Made by a program: the position numbers and the translations under genes
In this document: positions 1 to 11,000 of the stretch, piece after piece
Layout of the letters: each line of letters begins with the position of its first letter
Numbering within the stretch: position 1 is the first letter of the stretch
NCBI GenBank assembly: GCA_009760855.2
Contig: WPIO01000192.1
Span: 228,501 to 292,500, forward strand
DNA length: 64,000 nucleotides
Reading direction: 5' to 3'
Origin: Cristatella mucedo
Lineage: Eukaryota > Bryozoa > Phylactolaemata > Cristatellidae
Notes under the pieces: generated by a model
Told to the model about the DNA's origin: nothing
The model's database searches: none
Seen by the model: only the letters and a program-made list of their open reading frames with translations

Positions 1-2096
1 GAGCGGCGCACAATGATGCGCGCGCACGAGCGGAATTCGCGCACGCGTTTGCGAGCACACCTACCGATGCGCTAGCGAGCGACGATTCGAGCGCCGACGT
101 TCGTGAGCCGACGCTCGTTAGACGTTCTCTATAACTAGCCGACACTCGACTTTTCGAAGCGGCTTCATGCCGATTCTCTTCGTTTGCGCACGCAGCGTCC
201 CGTTGGGCTTTTCTCGTAAACCGCTTCAGTCGACCTCGGCATCCGCTGGACTTGGAGATTTAGCGCGACGATGGCGCGACGGAAGAGTCGACGCGCGAGC
301 GCCCGACCTCTGCCGAAAGCTGCTTCCGACTTGATTCCTGCGACGCGTGGGGGCGCGCGTGCGACTATTCGAGCGAGAGGTTCTGCTGTAAGCGCCCTCA
401 CTGGCTGTACAACGTTATCGTCGGCTTGACAAAAGAGCCGCTACCGTCGCAGGTTCGCGTGTACTTTTAATGTACACGGCTCTCGATAGCTCTACACTTT
501 TTTGTCAGCTGCGTGCAAAGTCGTTGAAGTGCTGCTGACTCGAGCGCACGCCTGCGATCGCTGCGCCGACCGAGCGACCGACCGAAGAAGTTCCTCGCCT
601 CCTCTGCCGCCACTCCGACGCAAGCAGGCGGCGACGACGACCGCCGATGGGCTGCGCTTCTTACGGCGGCCTCCGGCTGTTGTCCGGTGCGACAGGGCGA
701 CGCGAGCGGGCCCTGCGACTCTGAAAAAACTGGCCGAAAAATCCTCTTCTTCTCTCGTCTGGCGACGCCCTGCGAGGCGAAGAACGATGCGGCGGAGAAC
801 GCGCTAGCCGCAGCGGCGTGCGCGATTCTCTCGCGCGCGCGCATTCCTAGCGGCTGAAAGAGCGCCGCTCGCGCTTCCTCCGCTTCCGGCTCTCGGTGCA
901 AGGTGCGCGAAGAATTCGATTGGAGAGCCGAGCTAAGAAGGGTCTCCAGCACCAGCAGCTCGAAGCGACGCCACTTCCGCGCGGCCGACGGCCGCGAATC
1001 GCTTACTCGAGATTTCGAGCTTCGGAAGAGCGCGCGCCCGCGCACGAATCGGCGATACAGCGGAGCGTGCCTGCGCATCCTCCAAACGCTTCCGTCGCCA
1101 CCACCCGCCGATGGCCTCCTTCCCCCCCCCCCGCCCCCCTAGGGAGCGGCGGCGTATCGCCGTCCTCGGCGACACCGCGGGTCCAAGAAGCGGCGGCGGC
1201 GGCGCGTCGAGCGAGCGCGGAGTGACGGCGCACGTAGCGAGCGCCGAAGACCGCCGGCGGCCGCACCAGCGAGGCCTCCGCCGCCGCCTCCGCCGACGTT
1301 GCAGCGAGCGGGTGCCGGCGCGTGGCGATTTCCGGCGGCGGAGGGGCGGCGTGGTGAGTCACCGCCCGTTTGAATCACCCTCGATGAGGCAGCTAAGCGC
1401 TCTCGGCTGCCGCGCCGCGCTGGCCCCGCCGCTTGGCGAAAGGCAACCTTTGCTTAAACAAAAGCACGCGCCCGTGCGGGCGAAACGGGGGGTGCTAAGA
1501 AAATATTTGCAGAGCACGCTTACTTGGATCGCTCGGTCGCCGCGTCCCAGTGCGACTCACTCCTGCCACCGCCGCCGCCGCCACCAAATTAGACGCTCAG
1601 CTCGGATCCCACCGCGGCGGTGGCGACGAGCTGGCCGGCCGCGTCGTCTTCGCGAGTGGCCGGCTCCGCCGATGCGCGCGCCTCCAGACGTCGCGGCCGA
1701 CGGCGGCGCGGGAGGCCGGCGGCCGCGAGACCGGACAGGCAGCGTCTCGCGGCGCCGCCTGCCGCAGCCTGGGAGCGGCTGGGGCGCTCGAAAAGGCGAA
1801 CGGCGCTCGCACGCGCCTCTCGGCGATCGTGGCTCTCTCTCTCGACGCGAGCGGCTTCGTACGGTGCGCAGCGTTCGCAGGGGCGTCGCCCGTTCGCGTC
1901 CATCCAGCCGCTGGCCCCTTGAGAAACTCGCTGACTGGTCCCCCCATGCGAACTTCAGCAGCTTGCTTAAATCACGAGCCTAATTAGGCATCGAAGTCGG
2001 TTGCCGATGAATGAAACAACGTCGGTAATTTGTTGAGTAATTGTCCACTCTACAGAGGACCGTACTCCAGGCGCCGGGCACCCAGCGGCTCATCCA
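1..2096. other. GC-rich upstream DNA, no gene recognised
   Basis: This stretch is dense in CpG and in GCC/CGG runs. The open frames found here overlap on both strands and encode Arg/Ala/Ser/Pro-rich strings with no domain, as expected from stop-poor GC-rich DNA. The 3' part may be a CpG-island promoter region for the EGF-domain gene. Confidence 0.5.
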
Positions 2097-2152
2097 CCAA
2101 TAACATAGGGGGGCGGTTGAATCAGCCAATCAGGAGCGGTAGAATATACTTA
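2097..2152 (+). promoter_or_regulatory. Core promoter-like cluster (two CCAAT boxes, GC box, TATA-like element)
   Basis: CCAAT occurs at 2097-2101 and again at 2126-2130, the second in the strong NF-Y context AGCCAATCAG. A GGGGCGG Sp1-type GC box lies between them near 2109-2115. An AT-rich TATA-like stretch, GAATATACTTAAG, is at 2142-2154 in otherwise GC-rich DNA. The cluster lies about 190-250 bp upstream of the ATG at 2345 of the EGF-domain gene, which fits a core promoter with a 5' UTR of roughly 170 bases. The motifs are seen directly. Their use as a promoter is inferred. Confidence 0.45.
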
Positions 2153-2344
2153 AGGAGCCGACGCGGCGAGCGCCACTGGTACTCACCCACGAGCGGCGTG
2201 CCGAGTGCAAAGCCATCGCTCTGGGGCTCCGCGCTGGACATCGGATAGCGTCGCCTCTAGTGGATTATTACCGCCGTCATCATCATTATCGCAGTAGTCG
2301 CTGCAGTCTGAGTGCAGTGCGAGACGCCTCACGGAGACGCCACG

Positions 2345-5010
2345 ATGAGAGGCCGCTCGGTGCTGCTCTACTGCTGCGTCCACGCGACCCTAGCTCTGCT
2401 GGGGCCCGGAGCGGCGGCGGCGGTGCGCCCTCCTCCGGCGGCGATCGTCGGCGAACCGCCGGCTATAGCGTCGGCATCGGTGCGGAGCGCACTGGACGCC
2501 TCCGGCGGACTTGCAGAGGGCAGCGGCGGCCACGGTGTCGGCGGCGTCAGCGGGGGCGGCGACTTGCCATCGGCCGTCTACCGCTGGCTCGTGTCGTCTC
2601 GCATCCGAGGGTGGTCTCTCACAGCCCACGTCGCAGCTCGGAGAGTGGGCGACACCGCTGCTGCTGCCGCCACCGCCGCCGGTATGCCCTCGTCGCTGCC
2701 GCCGCCGTCATCGTCGTCGTCTGCTGCGGCGCGCTCGAGAGCTCGGCGAGCGAGCGGCCCGAGCGCTCAGGACCTGCGCGACACGATCGTGCCGCGCCTC
2801 AGGCCGCTCGAGCCGACCATGGACCGTACGACGTTCCTCGTGCTCTGGCATCTCATATCTAACAACTTGCACGGCTCGTGGGAGGATGCGGCCGCCCGCT
2901 ACGGCGGCGACGCTCAGCCGACGACGGCGGCGGCGGCGGACAAAAGGAAGCCGTGCGCCCGGAGCAGCATCTGCCTGAACGGCGGCAAGTGCTACTACGA
3001 AACCGAGGACACCGGGCAGTGGAGATGCACGTAAGTCTGCCGCCACCCGTCTGCTGCCGACCGCTGTCGCCGCGACGTATCGCACGTCGCCGCCGCCGCC
3101 CCCAACCCATCCTCCCCGCCTCCGCCGCCGTCGTCGTCAAGGCGAACCGCCGAGCGTGACATGCGTGGCGCGCATCGCTCTCAAATTTCGGCGCGCGCGT
3201 TCGACGCGTCTTCTTTTACATTCTCGGAGCGTGCATTCGACGCGTCTTCTTTTGCCGCGAAAAGCGGTGCGCCGCGCGAGCTCCGAAGTCGCGCTCCCGG
3301 CCCGCTCTCCCGCTGGCGTGGCTCAAGTAACGGGGCCAACGACCGAGCGAGCGACCTTCCCCTCGGCGCCTTTGTGGACCAGGAGCTCGCGCGCGCGCGC
3401 GCGAGCGCACCTGTGCGCCCCGCCCGCCGGGGCCAGCTAGCAGGCGGAGCGCTCGGCGGCCAACCCGGAGGGCGTCGAACTCTTGTTACCGTTCGCCGCC
3501 CCGCCCGCTCGCGGTCGCGGCGAGAGCCCCCCGCGGCCGCCGCTATCGATTGGGCCGCCCCTCCGCGCTCGGGGCGGCGGCGGCGGCGCGTGGCGGGCCG
3601 CCACGCCGCTGGCGAGCGGTCGCCGGCTCGCACGCGAAGGCGAATTAACGCACGCCGCGAACGCCTCCACGCAGCGGCGGCAAACTGGCGAGCGCTCGGC
3701 TCGCGCGCCGCGCACCCCTGCTCGACTCCGCTCGGCGCGTCGCCGGCGCAGCGCTCCCCTCGTCGCCGCGGCGTGCTCGGGCCGACTGCCATCTAGCCGA
3801 CGGGCGGCGACGCGCCCCAGGGGGTTGTTTTGGGGCACTCGGCGGCGGCGGCGGCGGCGGCGTGGCGCGCCGGGCCGGTCTAGTGGCTACGCGTGCGGTG
3901 GCGGTGGAGGGTAGCCCGGCTCTATGAGCGAGCGCTCTGCAAACCGCTCGCGTTGGTTGCAGGTGCCCGGACGAGTTCTGGGGCAAGCGATGCCAGTACG
4001 GCACGAAGAACCCGAAAGAGGACGCGAGCTCGACTCGCGGCCACGCGCCCAACTACAAGTACTCGGTGAGTGGCCGCACCGCCGCCTCGACCGCCGCAGC
4101 GGCGTGCGAGTGAGCGCGCCCTGCCCGAGCGGCTCCTCGTCGGCCGCGGGTGGCGGCCCGGAGCTCGGCCGACCGCAATTGTTCGGCCGCTTTCTTTACC
4201 CGCTGACCGCGATAGCGGGCGGAGGTGGCTCTTTCTCGGGCCAGCGGCGCGCGCGCACGCTCGCTGCCCCGGCTCGAGGTCTTTTTCCCGACGCTGCCCT
4301 CCAGGTTCCCGGTTCGAGGCTCTCGTGCAGCGGTGCGGTTGCCCTCAGCGACCATTCAATTCCGCAGAACGCCTTCTGGCTCGGCGTTCAGACAATGGCA
4401 GGATGCCCGTCGATGCGAGCGTCTTTTGTTCTACCGTGCCCTCTCCGCCGGCCACTGGTTCCAGAGCTTCCGCAGCGGTGAAAGCTAGGCGAACTGGACG
4501 CAGAGAAGACGATGGGCGACAGAGCAGCTGAACGGATCCAAGCGAGGAGAACGCGGTCGGGGGCGCGATGGCTTGACGGAGAGAGCGGTCTTTAAGCTAC
4601 ACGGGCATGTCGGAGGACACTAGGAAAAGCGAGGTAGTGACAAGACAAGACGAGGCAGAAAAGGAAGAAAGGTATAGAGAGCGAGTGAGCGCGAGAGAGA
4701 AGGCAAGACTGCCGCCCTCCTTATTTCCGGCCATCTGTCCTGTCTTGCCAGCCCAACTGGCAGCGCGGCGCTCGCTTGCGAGATCCGGCAATAATTGGAA
4801 TCACTCGACGCCGCCGCTTCCTGCCCAGGCCGTCGTAGGATCCACAGGACGAGGTTTGGTGCCTGACTCAGGAGCATCGCGAAGCCTGTAGAGGAATGCT
4901 TGGGCGCGCGATATATTTAGACTTCGCACTGAAAATGCGACTGTCAATTGAACTCGTCGCCTTCTTGCTTGCAGAGCTGGAGCAGTTCGTGGACAATTAA
5001 TGGTGAATGA
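2345..5010 (+). CDS. Secreted single-EGF-domain protein, three coding exons (2345-3030, 3963-4065, 4975-5010)
   Basis: The spliced product is 274 residues. Exon 1 starts at the ATG at 2345; the in-frame codon further upstream is only a GTG. It ends at donor AC|GTAAGT (phase 2). Exon 2 runs from acceptor TTGCAG|G to TCG|GTGAGT (phase 0). Exon 3 starts after CTTGCTTGCAG and stops at TGA 5008-5010. Residues 1 to about 26 form a hydrophobic signal peptide (RSVLLYCCVHATLALLG). A low-complexity Ala/Gly/Ser/Pro region follows. RSRARR at 130-135 fits a furin site and DKRK at 199-202 is a second basic site. An EGF domain follows with cysteines at 204, 210, 216, 228, 230 and 239 (CLNGGKC, CTCPDEFWGKRC), matching the EGF signature and its usual spacing. 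The intron falls between Cys4 and Cys5. The C-terminus is short and ends SWSSSWTINGE. There is no transmembrane segment, so a secreted ligand or matrix peptide is likely. The exact family is unknown, and exon 3 is the least certain part. Confidence 0.72.
3031..3962 (+). other. Intron 1 of the EGF-domain gene
   Basis: This phase-2 GT-AG intron of 932 bases is very GC-rich, with CGG/GCC trinucleotide runs near 3560-3600 and 3840-3865. Open frames inside it exist on both strands but show no recognisable domain. I see nothing else in it. Confidence 0.65.
4066..4974 (+). other. Intron 2 of the EGF-domain gene
   Basis: This phase-0 GT-AG intron of 909 bases runs from GTGAGT to CTTGCTTGCAG. It splits the EGF domain exon from the short terminal exon. 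A purine-rich stretch lies near 4620-4710. I see no other feature. Confidence 0.55.
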
Positions 5011-5656
5011 CGGTCATTCCACCTGCCTGCAGCAACTACCACTGACGCCGGCGGCGGCGGCAGGGGCGGCGGCCGTCGCGGTGAACCGACCGAACGGACG
5101 TCGCTCGAACGCTGCTCGAACACCCGCCGCGCGAATGCTTGACCGAGCCCCGCTCTCTAACAGCGAAGGCGACGACATTCCTCGCGTTGCCCCGTCGTCC
5201 TCGCTCTCACGAACTAGTCAGCGCCGTTGTGCGCTAGATACTTCCGCTGGTCTCCTCTGGGAACTAGCCGCGATGACGTCGGCTATGAAATAGCCCCTAC
5301 CAAGCTCGCAGCGGCAGCGGCTGAGTCTCGGCGGCCCGATGGGGCGGGCCGCCGCAGCCGCCTCCTCAGCGGCGGGCGACTTTGACTGCGGTGTCGCTCC
5401 GTCTGCAGCGTGACGCGCACGCGTACTGCGCTGCGCCGGCTGGGCAGTCAGCCACTCGCGAACGCATCTCCAGCCGGCGTTACCAAGTCGGCGATAGCGC
5501 TCGGAGAACGGGTCGCTATTATTAATTTATTTTATTTTTTATAATTCCGCTGTTGTTGACTATTGTTGATCGGACCCGCTCCTCAGGCAAGACGGAGAAT
5601 ACAATTTAGTTCGACGCTGAATTCGGCGGTTAGATCTGCTCGCTGTACGCTACGCC

Positions 5657-5705
5657 AGCTGCCTAGACGGCCTCGGCGGCGGCAGCCGAGGCCGTCTAGG
5701 CAGCT
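5657..5705. repeat. Perfect 21-bp inverted repeat with 7-nt spacer
   Basis: The left arm is 5657-5677 and the right arm 5685-5705, with spacer GGCGGCA at 5678-5684. The arms are exact reverse complements over 21 bp, containing GCCTAGACGGCC on the left. The sequence would form a very stable hairpin in DNA or RNA. No run of Ts follows, so nothing marks it as a terminator. It could be a young template-switch duplication, a structured RNA element or a protein-binding palindrome. Confidence 0.85.
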
Positions 5706-6479
5706 ACGGCTTCCGGCGCGGCCGTATGAGCTGCCGGTCAGAATTGAGAGGAGCGGCGGCCGGCGCGGCGTATCTTAGGAGCGCCATAGATACGCTCCCG
5801 CCGCGCGTCCGCGGCTCCAGGCGGGCAGACACCAGCTGCGAGCGCAAATGAACGCGCGAGATAACGCTTCGAGAGTCTGTTACCGAGGAGCTCCGGGCCG
5901 CGCGCGGATAGAAAGAGTGCGGCTCTACAGCCCAGCTTCCGTCGGTGCGCCGGTGGTTCTCGGTGGCTTTCTACGAAGCGATCGCTTCGGAGCGCCGCCG
6001 CAAAACGACTGACGGAGAGGGCTGGCGCTGTGGGGGTTGCCCTTCCTTGAATGCGCGTCGCAGTAGAGTCGTCGCGCTCGACGTCGTAATAGAGAGCCTT
6101 CGCTAGCAGCGGTGGGTCAGTGGGCGTAGCGGCCCGCTTGAGACGGGCGGCGTCGCAGCAGGCGTGCGATTCGTGGCAGAGCCCGGAATGTGGAGACTGT
6201 GGCACTTGCGCGCGCGCCCTCTGGCAGGACGCACGTGAGTGCGGACAGCCGAAGCCGATGCCGTCCGCTAGTTGCATTCGGCGAAGACCAAACGACCGAC
6301 GGTACGAATGGACGCAGATAGCGGGACGAGGCTGCAGAAAGTGCCAAATCCGCCAAAGCTTCGGCGGTGGGATGCTGGCTGCAGCACGCCGAGAGGAGGC
6401 GGCGGCGGAGCGTGCAGCGATTCCGTACATCCGACCCGGCTGGCTGCCTGAAGAGCGTCCTTCGCCCGAGCTCTTTAGC

Positions 6480-6514
6480 GGAGAGCTAGCGCTCTCAGTG
6501 AGCGCTAGCTCTCC
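6480..6514. repeat. Perfect 14-bp inverted repeat with 7-nt spacer
   Basis: GGAGAGCTAGCGCT at 6480-6493 is repeated as its exact reverse complement at 6501-6514, with spacer CTCAGTG. It has the same geometry (7-nt loop) as the hairpin 0.8 kb upstream but an unrelated sequence. Confidence 0.85.
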
Positions 6515-6757
6515 CCGCCGGGAGGGAGCGCGGGCGACTCGGCTTCTACTCCCGTCACTTTGCTCTTCTAGTCTCGTTCAGAGCTGGCCGCTCGGTAACA
6601 AAGCGGCGAAAGCCTCATCGGCCGCACGCGCGCGAGCAGGCGCCGCGGTCGGCACCGCCGGGGGATGTGCTTCCGGCGGCTTGCCTGCGGTTAGACTGGG
6701 GCAATCCGAGTGGCCGCGATTCGGGTGCTATTCAACGGCTAGTTATAGAGAACGTCA

Positions 6758-6916
6758 TCTGATTTAACAGCTTTATCTGTATAGCAGCTAAGGAGCTCTA
6801 ACGGCTATCGCCAGCGCTTGCAGTTTGCAAAACAGGATCGCTCACAGCACTATTCGAACCCACGACCACGGTCGCGACGAGTGAGCGCCTTACCTCATGC
6901 GCTATCAGAGCAACCG
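6758..6916 (-). mobile_element. Degenerate tRNA-derived SINE (family 1)
   Basis: Read on the - strand this matches the family-1 SINE in outline. It has a tRNA-like head with a box B (GGGTTCGAATAG), a central stem of the CTGCAAGCG type, a TAGCCGT motif, and a tail related to GCTGTTAAATCAG. It has diverged well beyond the copies at 35.1 and 51.7 kb, so it is an old insertion. Confidence 0.55.
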
Positions 6917-7900
6917 TTGCCATACTTTCCGAATTAGCAAAGAGATTGTAATCCTAAACGACAAAGAGAATGTAAGAATGGGAAATAATTTATGGGTATC
7001 GCCGTTTTTTCCAACCGCGTAGAGAGGGAGCCGAGGTCAGTGCCCTCAGGTACATTTGCAGCGCTGTGCACGCTTTCAGGAGCAACGAGGCTGCTCTAGT
7101 GGCAGTGACAAAGCCTTCATGCCTCTCCAGTGGTGCTTAACCATCCTTTGATCCGCTTCGGTCGCCGCCTCGTGCCAGGCTCTTGTCGGTACGCTTTTCC
7201 ATATTCATGCTCCTCCGCTCCCTGCACGCGATGTCGCCCGCGCTTTCAGGCCGCGAATTCGATGGCAGAGAGCTGAATGGGTAGATGAAATAGCTACAGG
7301 TAGCGTCAATGCGAGCACGACGATCCGCGTCTCTGCTAAGGACGTGCAGAAGGTTTCCGGCGGGGCTCGCTGGCTCGTTTGCTACCGAAAACCGAATCCG
7401 GCGCCGCCGCCGGCCGCTGCCGGCCACAACGTGGAAGGAAACCGCGGCTGCCGCCAGCTACCGCCTCCCTCCAACGGCGAGGCGAAGCAGCGCGCGCACA
7501 CGGCCGGCGGCGCCGAGAGACCGCACCGCCGGGCGTGACCGGGCGCGATTCGGGCCGCTCTAGCTCCCGCCTAGGATCTCTGCGGCGGCGGCGTCACGGA
7601 CTGCTACGGCTGACGCCACCCGCGCCGCACCGACACCGCCAGCTGGCAGCCATCGAATAAGACGCTTCGCGCGCTCCGTTTTAGCTTCGACGCACGGCGC
7701 GCCGGGCACTTTCGCTGGGCACCCGCGGCGTACCGACGCACGGCGTCGACGTTAGTTTGCTGTCGCCTAATACGCCGGCGCTCCGAATGCACGTTCGCGC
7801 GGGCGCGCCGGGCACGCGGGGGCGGCGTCGTTCTGCGAGCGCCGCCAGAAAAATCAGCAGCGGCGGCGACTTCCGTGGGCCAAGAGTTGCACGCTGAACG
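6917..7900. other. No gene recognised
   Basis: The sequence is GC-rich from about 7100. Short open frames are present on both strands but none has recognisable domains or convincing splice context. Confidence 0.4.
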
Positions 7901-8005
7901 GCGGTTAAGTAATAATAATAATAATAATAATAATGCACTTGATAAAGCGCTCTCGGAGAACTCAATTTCTTACTAGGCGCTTTACATTTGCTGCAAAGGG
8001 AAAAT
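7901..8005 (-). mobile_element. LINE 3' end fragment with (ATT)n tail
   Basis: An (AAT)n run at about 7908-7934 is followed by GCACTTGATAAAGCGCTC, GAGAACTCAATTTC and GGCGCTTTACATTTGCTGCAAA. This is the reverse complement of the 3' end of the L2/CR1-type LINE seen with reverse-transcriptase sequence at 58.95-60.4 kb. It is a 5'-truncated copy. Confidence 0.7.
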
Positions 8006-11000
8006 CAGGAGTGGCCATAAGTAAAACGCCTCCAGCTCAATTGCCGATTAAATAGTGCTCAGAACTGAGCTTGGTGCCTATGCACCTGATTTGAAGGCCA
8101 CAATTCCGCTCTTGCAATCCACAGAGAACAAATCGCGAAGCATCTTGCTGCATCGCAAGTAAGCGAGGCTGGCCAGCCTCAATCGATGCCGTTTTCCATT
8201 TTAACAAACAGCGAGTCAGCAGAATGAAATGAAGCATGCCAGACGCACTCTAAACGTACGGCTGTGTAATATAAAATCGCTGCTTGAGCTTTTTTGCCAC
8301 CGCTTATTTGCAGTGGACCGGAGTGAGTCGCAGCAGGTCTTGAGACTCGGCAGCCCCGACATCTGGCCACTGCTACCGCACGCGTTGGGCACTATAAAAG
8401 AACTGGCAACAACGTGGCGCGTTCGGTGGGAACGGTTCCGGTGCATTGCGGTGGGTAACCGCGCCGATCCTGGTCACTTGACGTCTGAGCGAACTATCGC
8501 CTCGATCCCAACGGACTGACGGTGCCGGTGACGAGCACCTGCCGCGGGCGCGCTTAAAAAGGAGGCCGCCGGCAGTGCACCGTTCCCGTCGGGCGCTGTA
8601 ACCCTTGCGCCGCGGCCGCGGCGGCTGCGAGCAATAGGGGAGGGGAGCGCACGCGATACGGCTCCGGAACGGCGGGGCTTTTTCGCGAAAAGACCAGGGC
8701 GCTTGGCCGGCGGCTGCCGAAGCGCCGATGAACACGTCGATCTCTGCACGATTCTATGCATGCAGCGTAGCCGCTGCGAGCGTGTGCAGTGCGTGCACAC
8801 CGGCACGCTCACGGGCGCAGGGTTGACTTCATCAAATGCTAAATTTTTCCTAGCCTAGCGGACATCCGTGCACAGCAGCGTGCGCAGCGCTGCTTTCTCT
8901 CAGCAGACGCCGTCCGACTTACGGACGCGGCGTTCGCGAGCGCAGTTTCTGCGGTTCTCCGCCGGGGCGGAGCCGAGATTTTCGCGTAGGGGGCGGGCGG
9001 GCGGGCAAGAGCAGCAAGTACCGAAAAATAATAGTGCTCAATCGTAGTGTTTATTTGACATGCGCTCGGACGCTGCGCAATGGCTGAAAGTAGGGCACAG
9101 TTTCGTCATTGGTGACAGTCGGGGGCGTAGGCTTAGATGGCGGCCCACGTTGCTGCCCCCTTCCCGCCGACGACGGTGGGGAAATTATCCCCCTCAGTAA
9201 ACCCAGGAGCTCTCCTTGCATTATTTCTCCCGAGCTCTGCGGTAGTGCCCATTGGCGCGGTTTTTCGTCCTCGCTTACAAGGCTCATCAACTAGTTGAGC
9301 TATACGCTCGTTAACTATACGCTCTACGCTTATCGGCGCAGTCAGCTTGTCGAGCGACACGCTCGGGTCGCAAATGCGGGCCCTGCGCCAGTCGCAATTT
9401 CAGCCGCGGAGATCGGTAGCCGCCCACCGTGCTGCGTCGGGCGGCCGCTTGCAGCGCAGAATGCGAGTCGCGAGAGACTCCATTGCAGCCCGCGTCAGGA
9501 AGGCAGAAAGAAAGTCACGCGGCGCTCGACATCTCGAGAATTCTTCGCAGGGAAGCTCCTTCTTAACGGAGCCTCCTTTCTCTGTCGCAGACCGAGCGCG
9601 GACGCTGACGGAGGGTCCCGTCGCATCTTACTCGTCGATGCGCCTTGGCCAAGCGTCAGTTGCGGTGGCTCAGTCTCCCGCCCGATCGACTGCGCCGGAA
9701 CGCGATCGTTCGGAGACGGCCGCAGCGATTCAATAGTTCCGGCTACCGGGCGAGGGGCACTCCAGCGGCGCCTCTTCGCTGCGCAGCGCCGCCATTCGTC
9801 GCTGCCCCGCCGGCCAATCGCTGGAGCCTGCGCTGAGCGCACCGCCGCCGGGCGGGGCTGCCCAGGAGCTTCGCAGAAGTGCTTGCTATAGCGCGCGACA
9901 GGCGCGTCCCGGCATCGTCCAGTCATTCCGCCAGGTCGTTCCGCCGCAGGGTATTTCGGTCCAAACAGCTCCAGAGGTCTAGCACCGTCTGCTACTTCGG
10001 TCGCCGTAATTGCATTAATCTGCGGGCCGCTTAAGACACTTCATCTGCACGCTAGCCTCGCTGAATGCGTCATGTCGCGCCTCAGATGTCGGCTGCTGAT
10101 ATCGAGACTATCGTGGCATTGTCCGAAGCCGAGTAGGCAACGAAGCGTGCCGGGCGGGGGGCGAGCGCCGCGGGACACCGCCGCGTCTGCGGCGGACGCC
10201 GCCGGAGGGGGCCGCTGGCGAATGGCCGCCGGCGGTCAGAGGGCCGACTTCAGCGCTGCGACGCAGAGTTCGATTTAGCTCGCGGTCGCATTGTGAGTAG
10301 CCCCGACAGCGCAGGCGGTCACCCGGCGCTCTCTAGCGAGACGTGACGCCCTGCTCGTAGGTGACTTCGCGTAGCCTGCTGGCGACTGCATTCTCCGGCG
10401 ACCGATCTGAATAACGAGTCACTCAAAGAACACAGAAAGCTTCTCTACCTTGGTAAGAGGGAATGGCTATTTGCACCCTGTGGTTGGCGCGGCGACTTGC
10501 CGCCAGCTGCTCTGCCACGTATCCAGCTCTCCCGATGCCTGCGCCGACCGACAGGCCAGTGGCGAGACGCGCGGCGTCTGTGGTTAGGCTGCTGACGCTC
10601 GCGTTCTCCGCCGAGCCCGCCCAGGTGTAGCGGAAGTAGTGACGCAAACGTTCGCATCTGGGCTGAGATTACGCAAGATAAAACCTGGCAACAGCGCTAT
10701 CGGAGCGTGGACTGCCGGCTTCGCCCCGTGGAAGAGCCCACAGCCGCTCGACGCGCCTGTTCCAAGTGACCTTTCGCTGGACGACCACGCGACGTCCACA
10801 GACGAGTCCGCCTATTTTCAGCTTGAATTTCGCGCTTGCTTAGACAGAGGTACGCGATCAAAGTTGGCGCAAACATGCACGTCGTCATGTCTCGATCTCT
10901 ATAGCTCCTTACTCGCAGATCTTAACACCTGCACAATAGGGCGGAGGGGGAGGCTAACAGTTGGTGCAGAAGTCTGCAGCTAGGCTTGTCTGTCGTGAAC

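Larger units (their letters stand above)
5011..6757. other. GC-rich region downstream of the EGF-domain gene
   Basis: Two perfect hairpins (described separately) and an AT-rich island at about 5518-5545 (ATTAATTTATTTTATTTTTTAT) interrupt otherwise GC-rich sequence. No AATAAA polyadenylation signal is evident close to the stop codon at 5010, so the 3' end of the EGF-domain transcript is not defined. A 230-codon open frame on the - strand (5738-6430) has no recognisable domain and looks GC-driven. Confidence 0.4.

Noticed and set aside
467-1078. 203-codon open frame on the - strand in GC-rich DNA
   Set aside because: Arg/Ala/Ser-rich, overlaps open frames on the other strand, and no domain or splice context; explained by high GC.
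5738-6430. 230-codon open frame on the - strand
   Set aside because: No signal peptide, domain or biased codon pattern; overlapped by a + strand frame; spans one end of a repeat-rich GC block.
8393-8400. TATA box TATAAAAG as a promoter
   Set aside because: No recognisable gene follows within several kilobases; kept only as a note.
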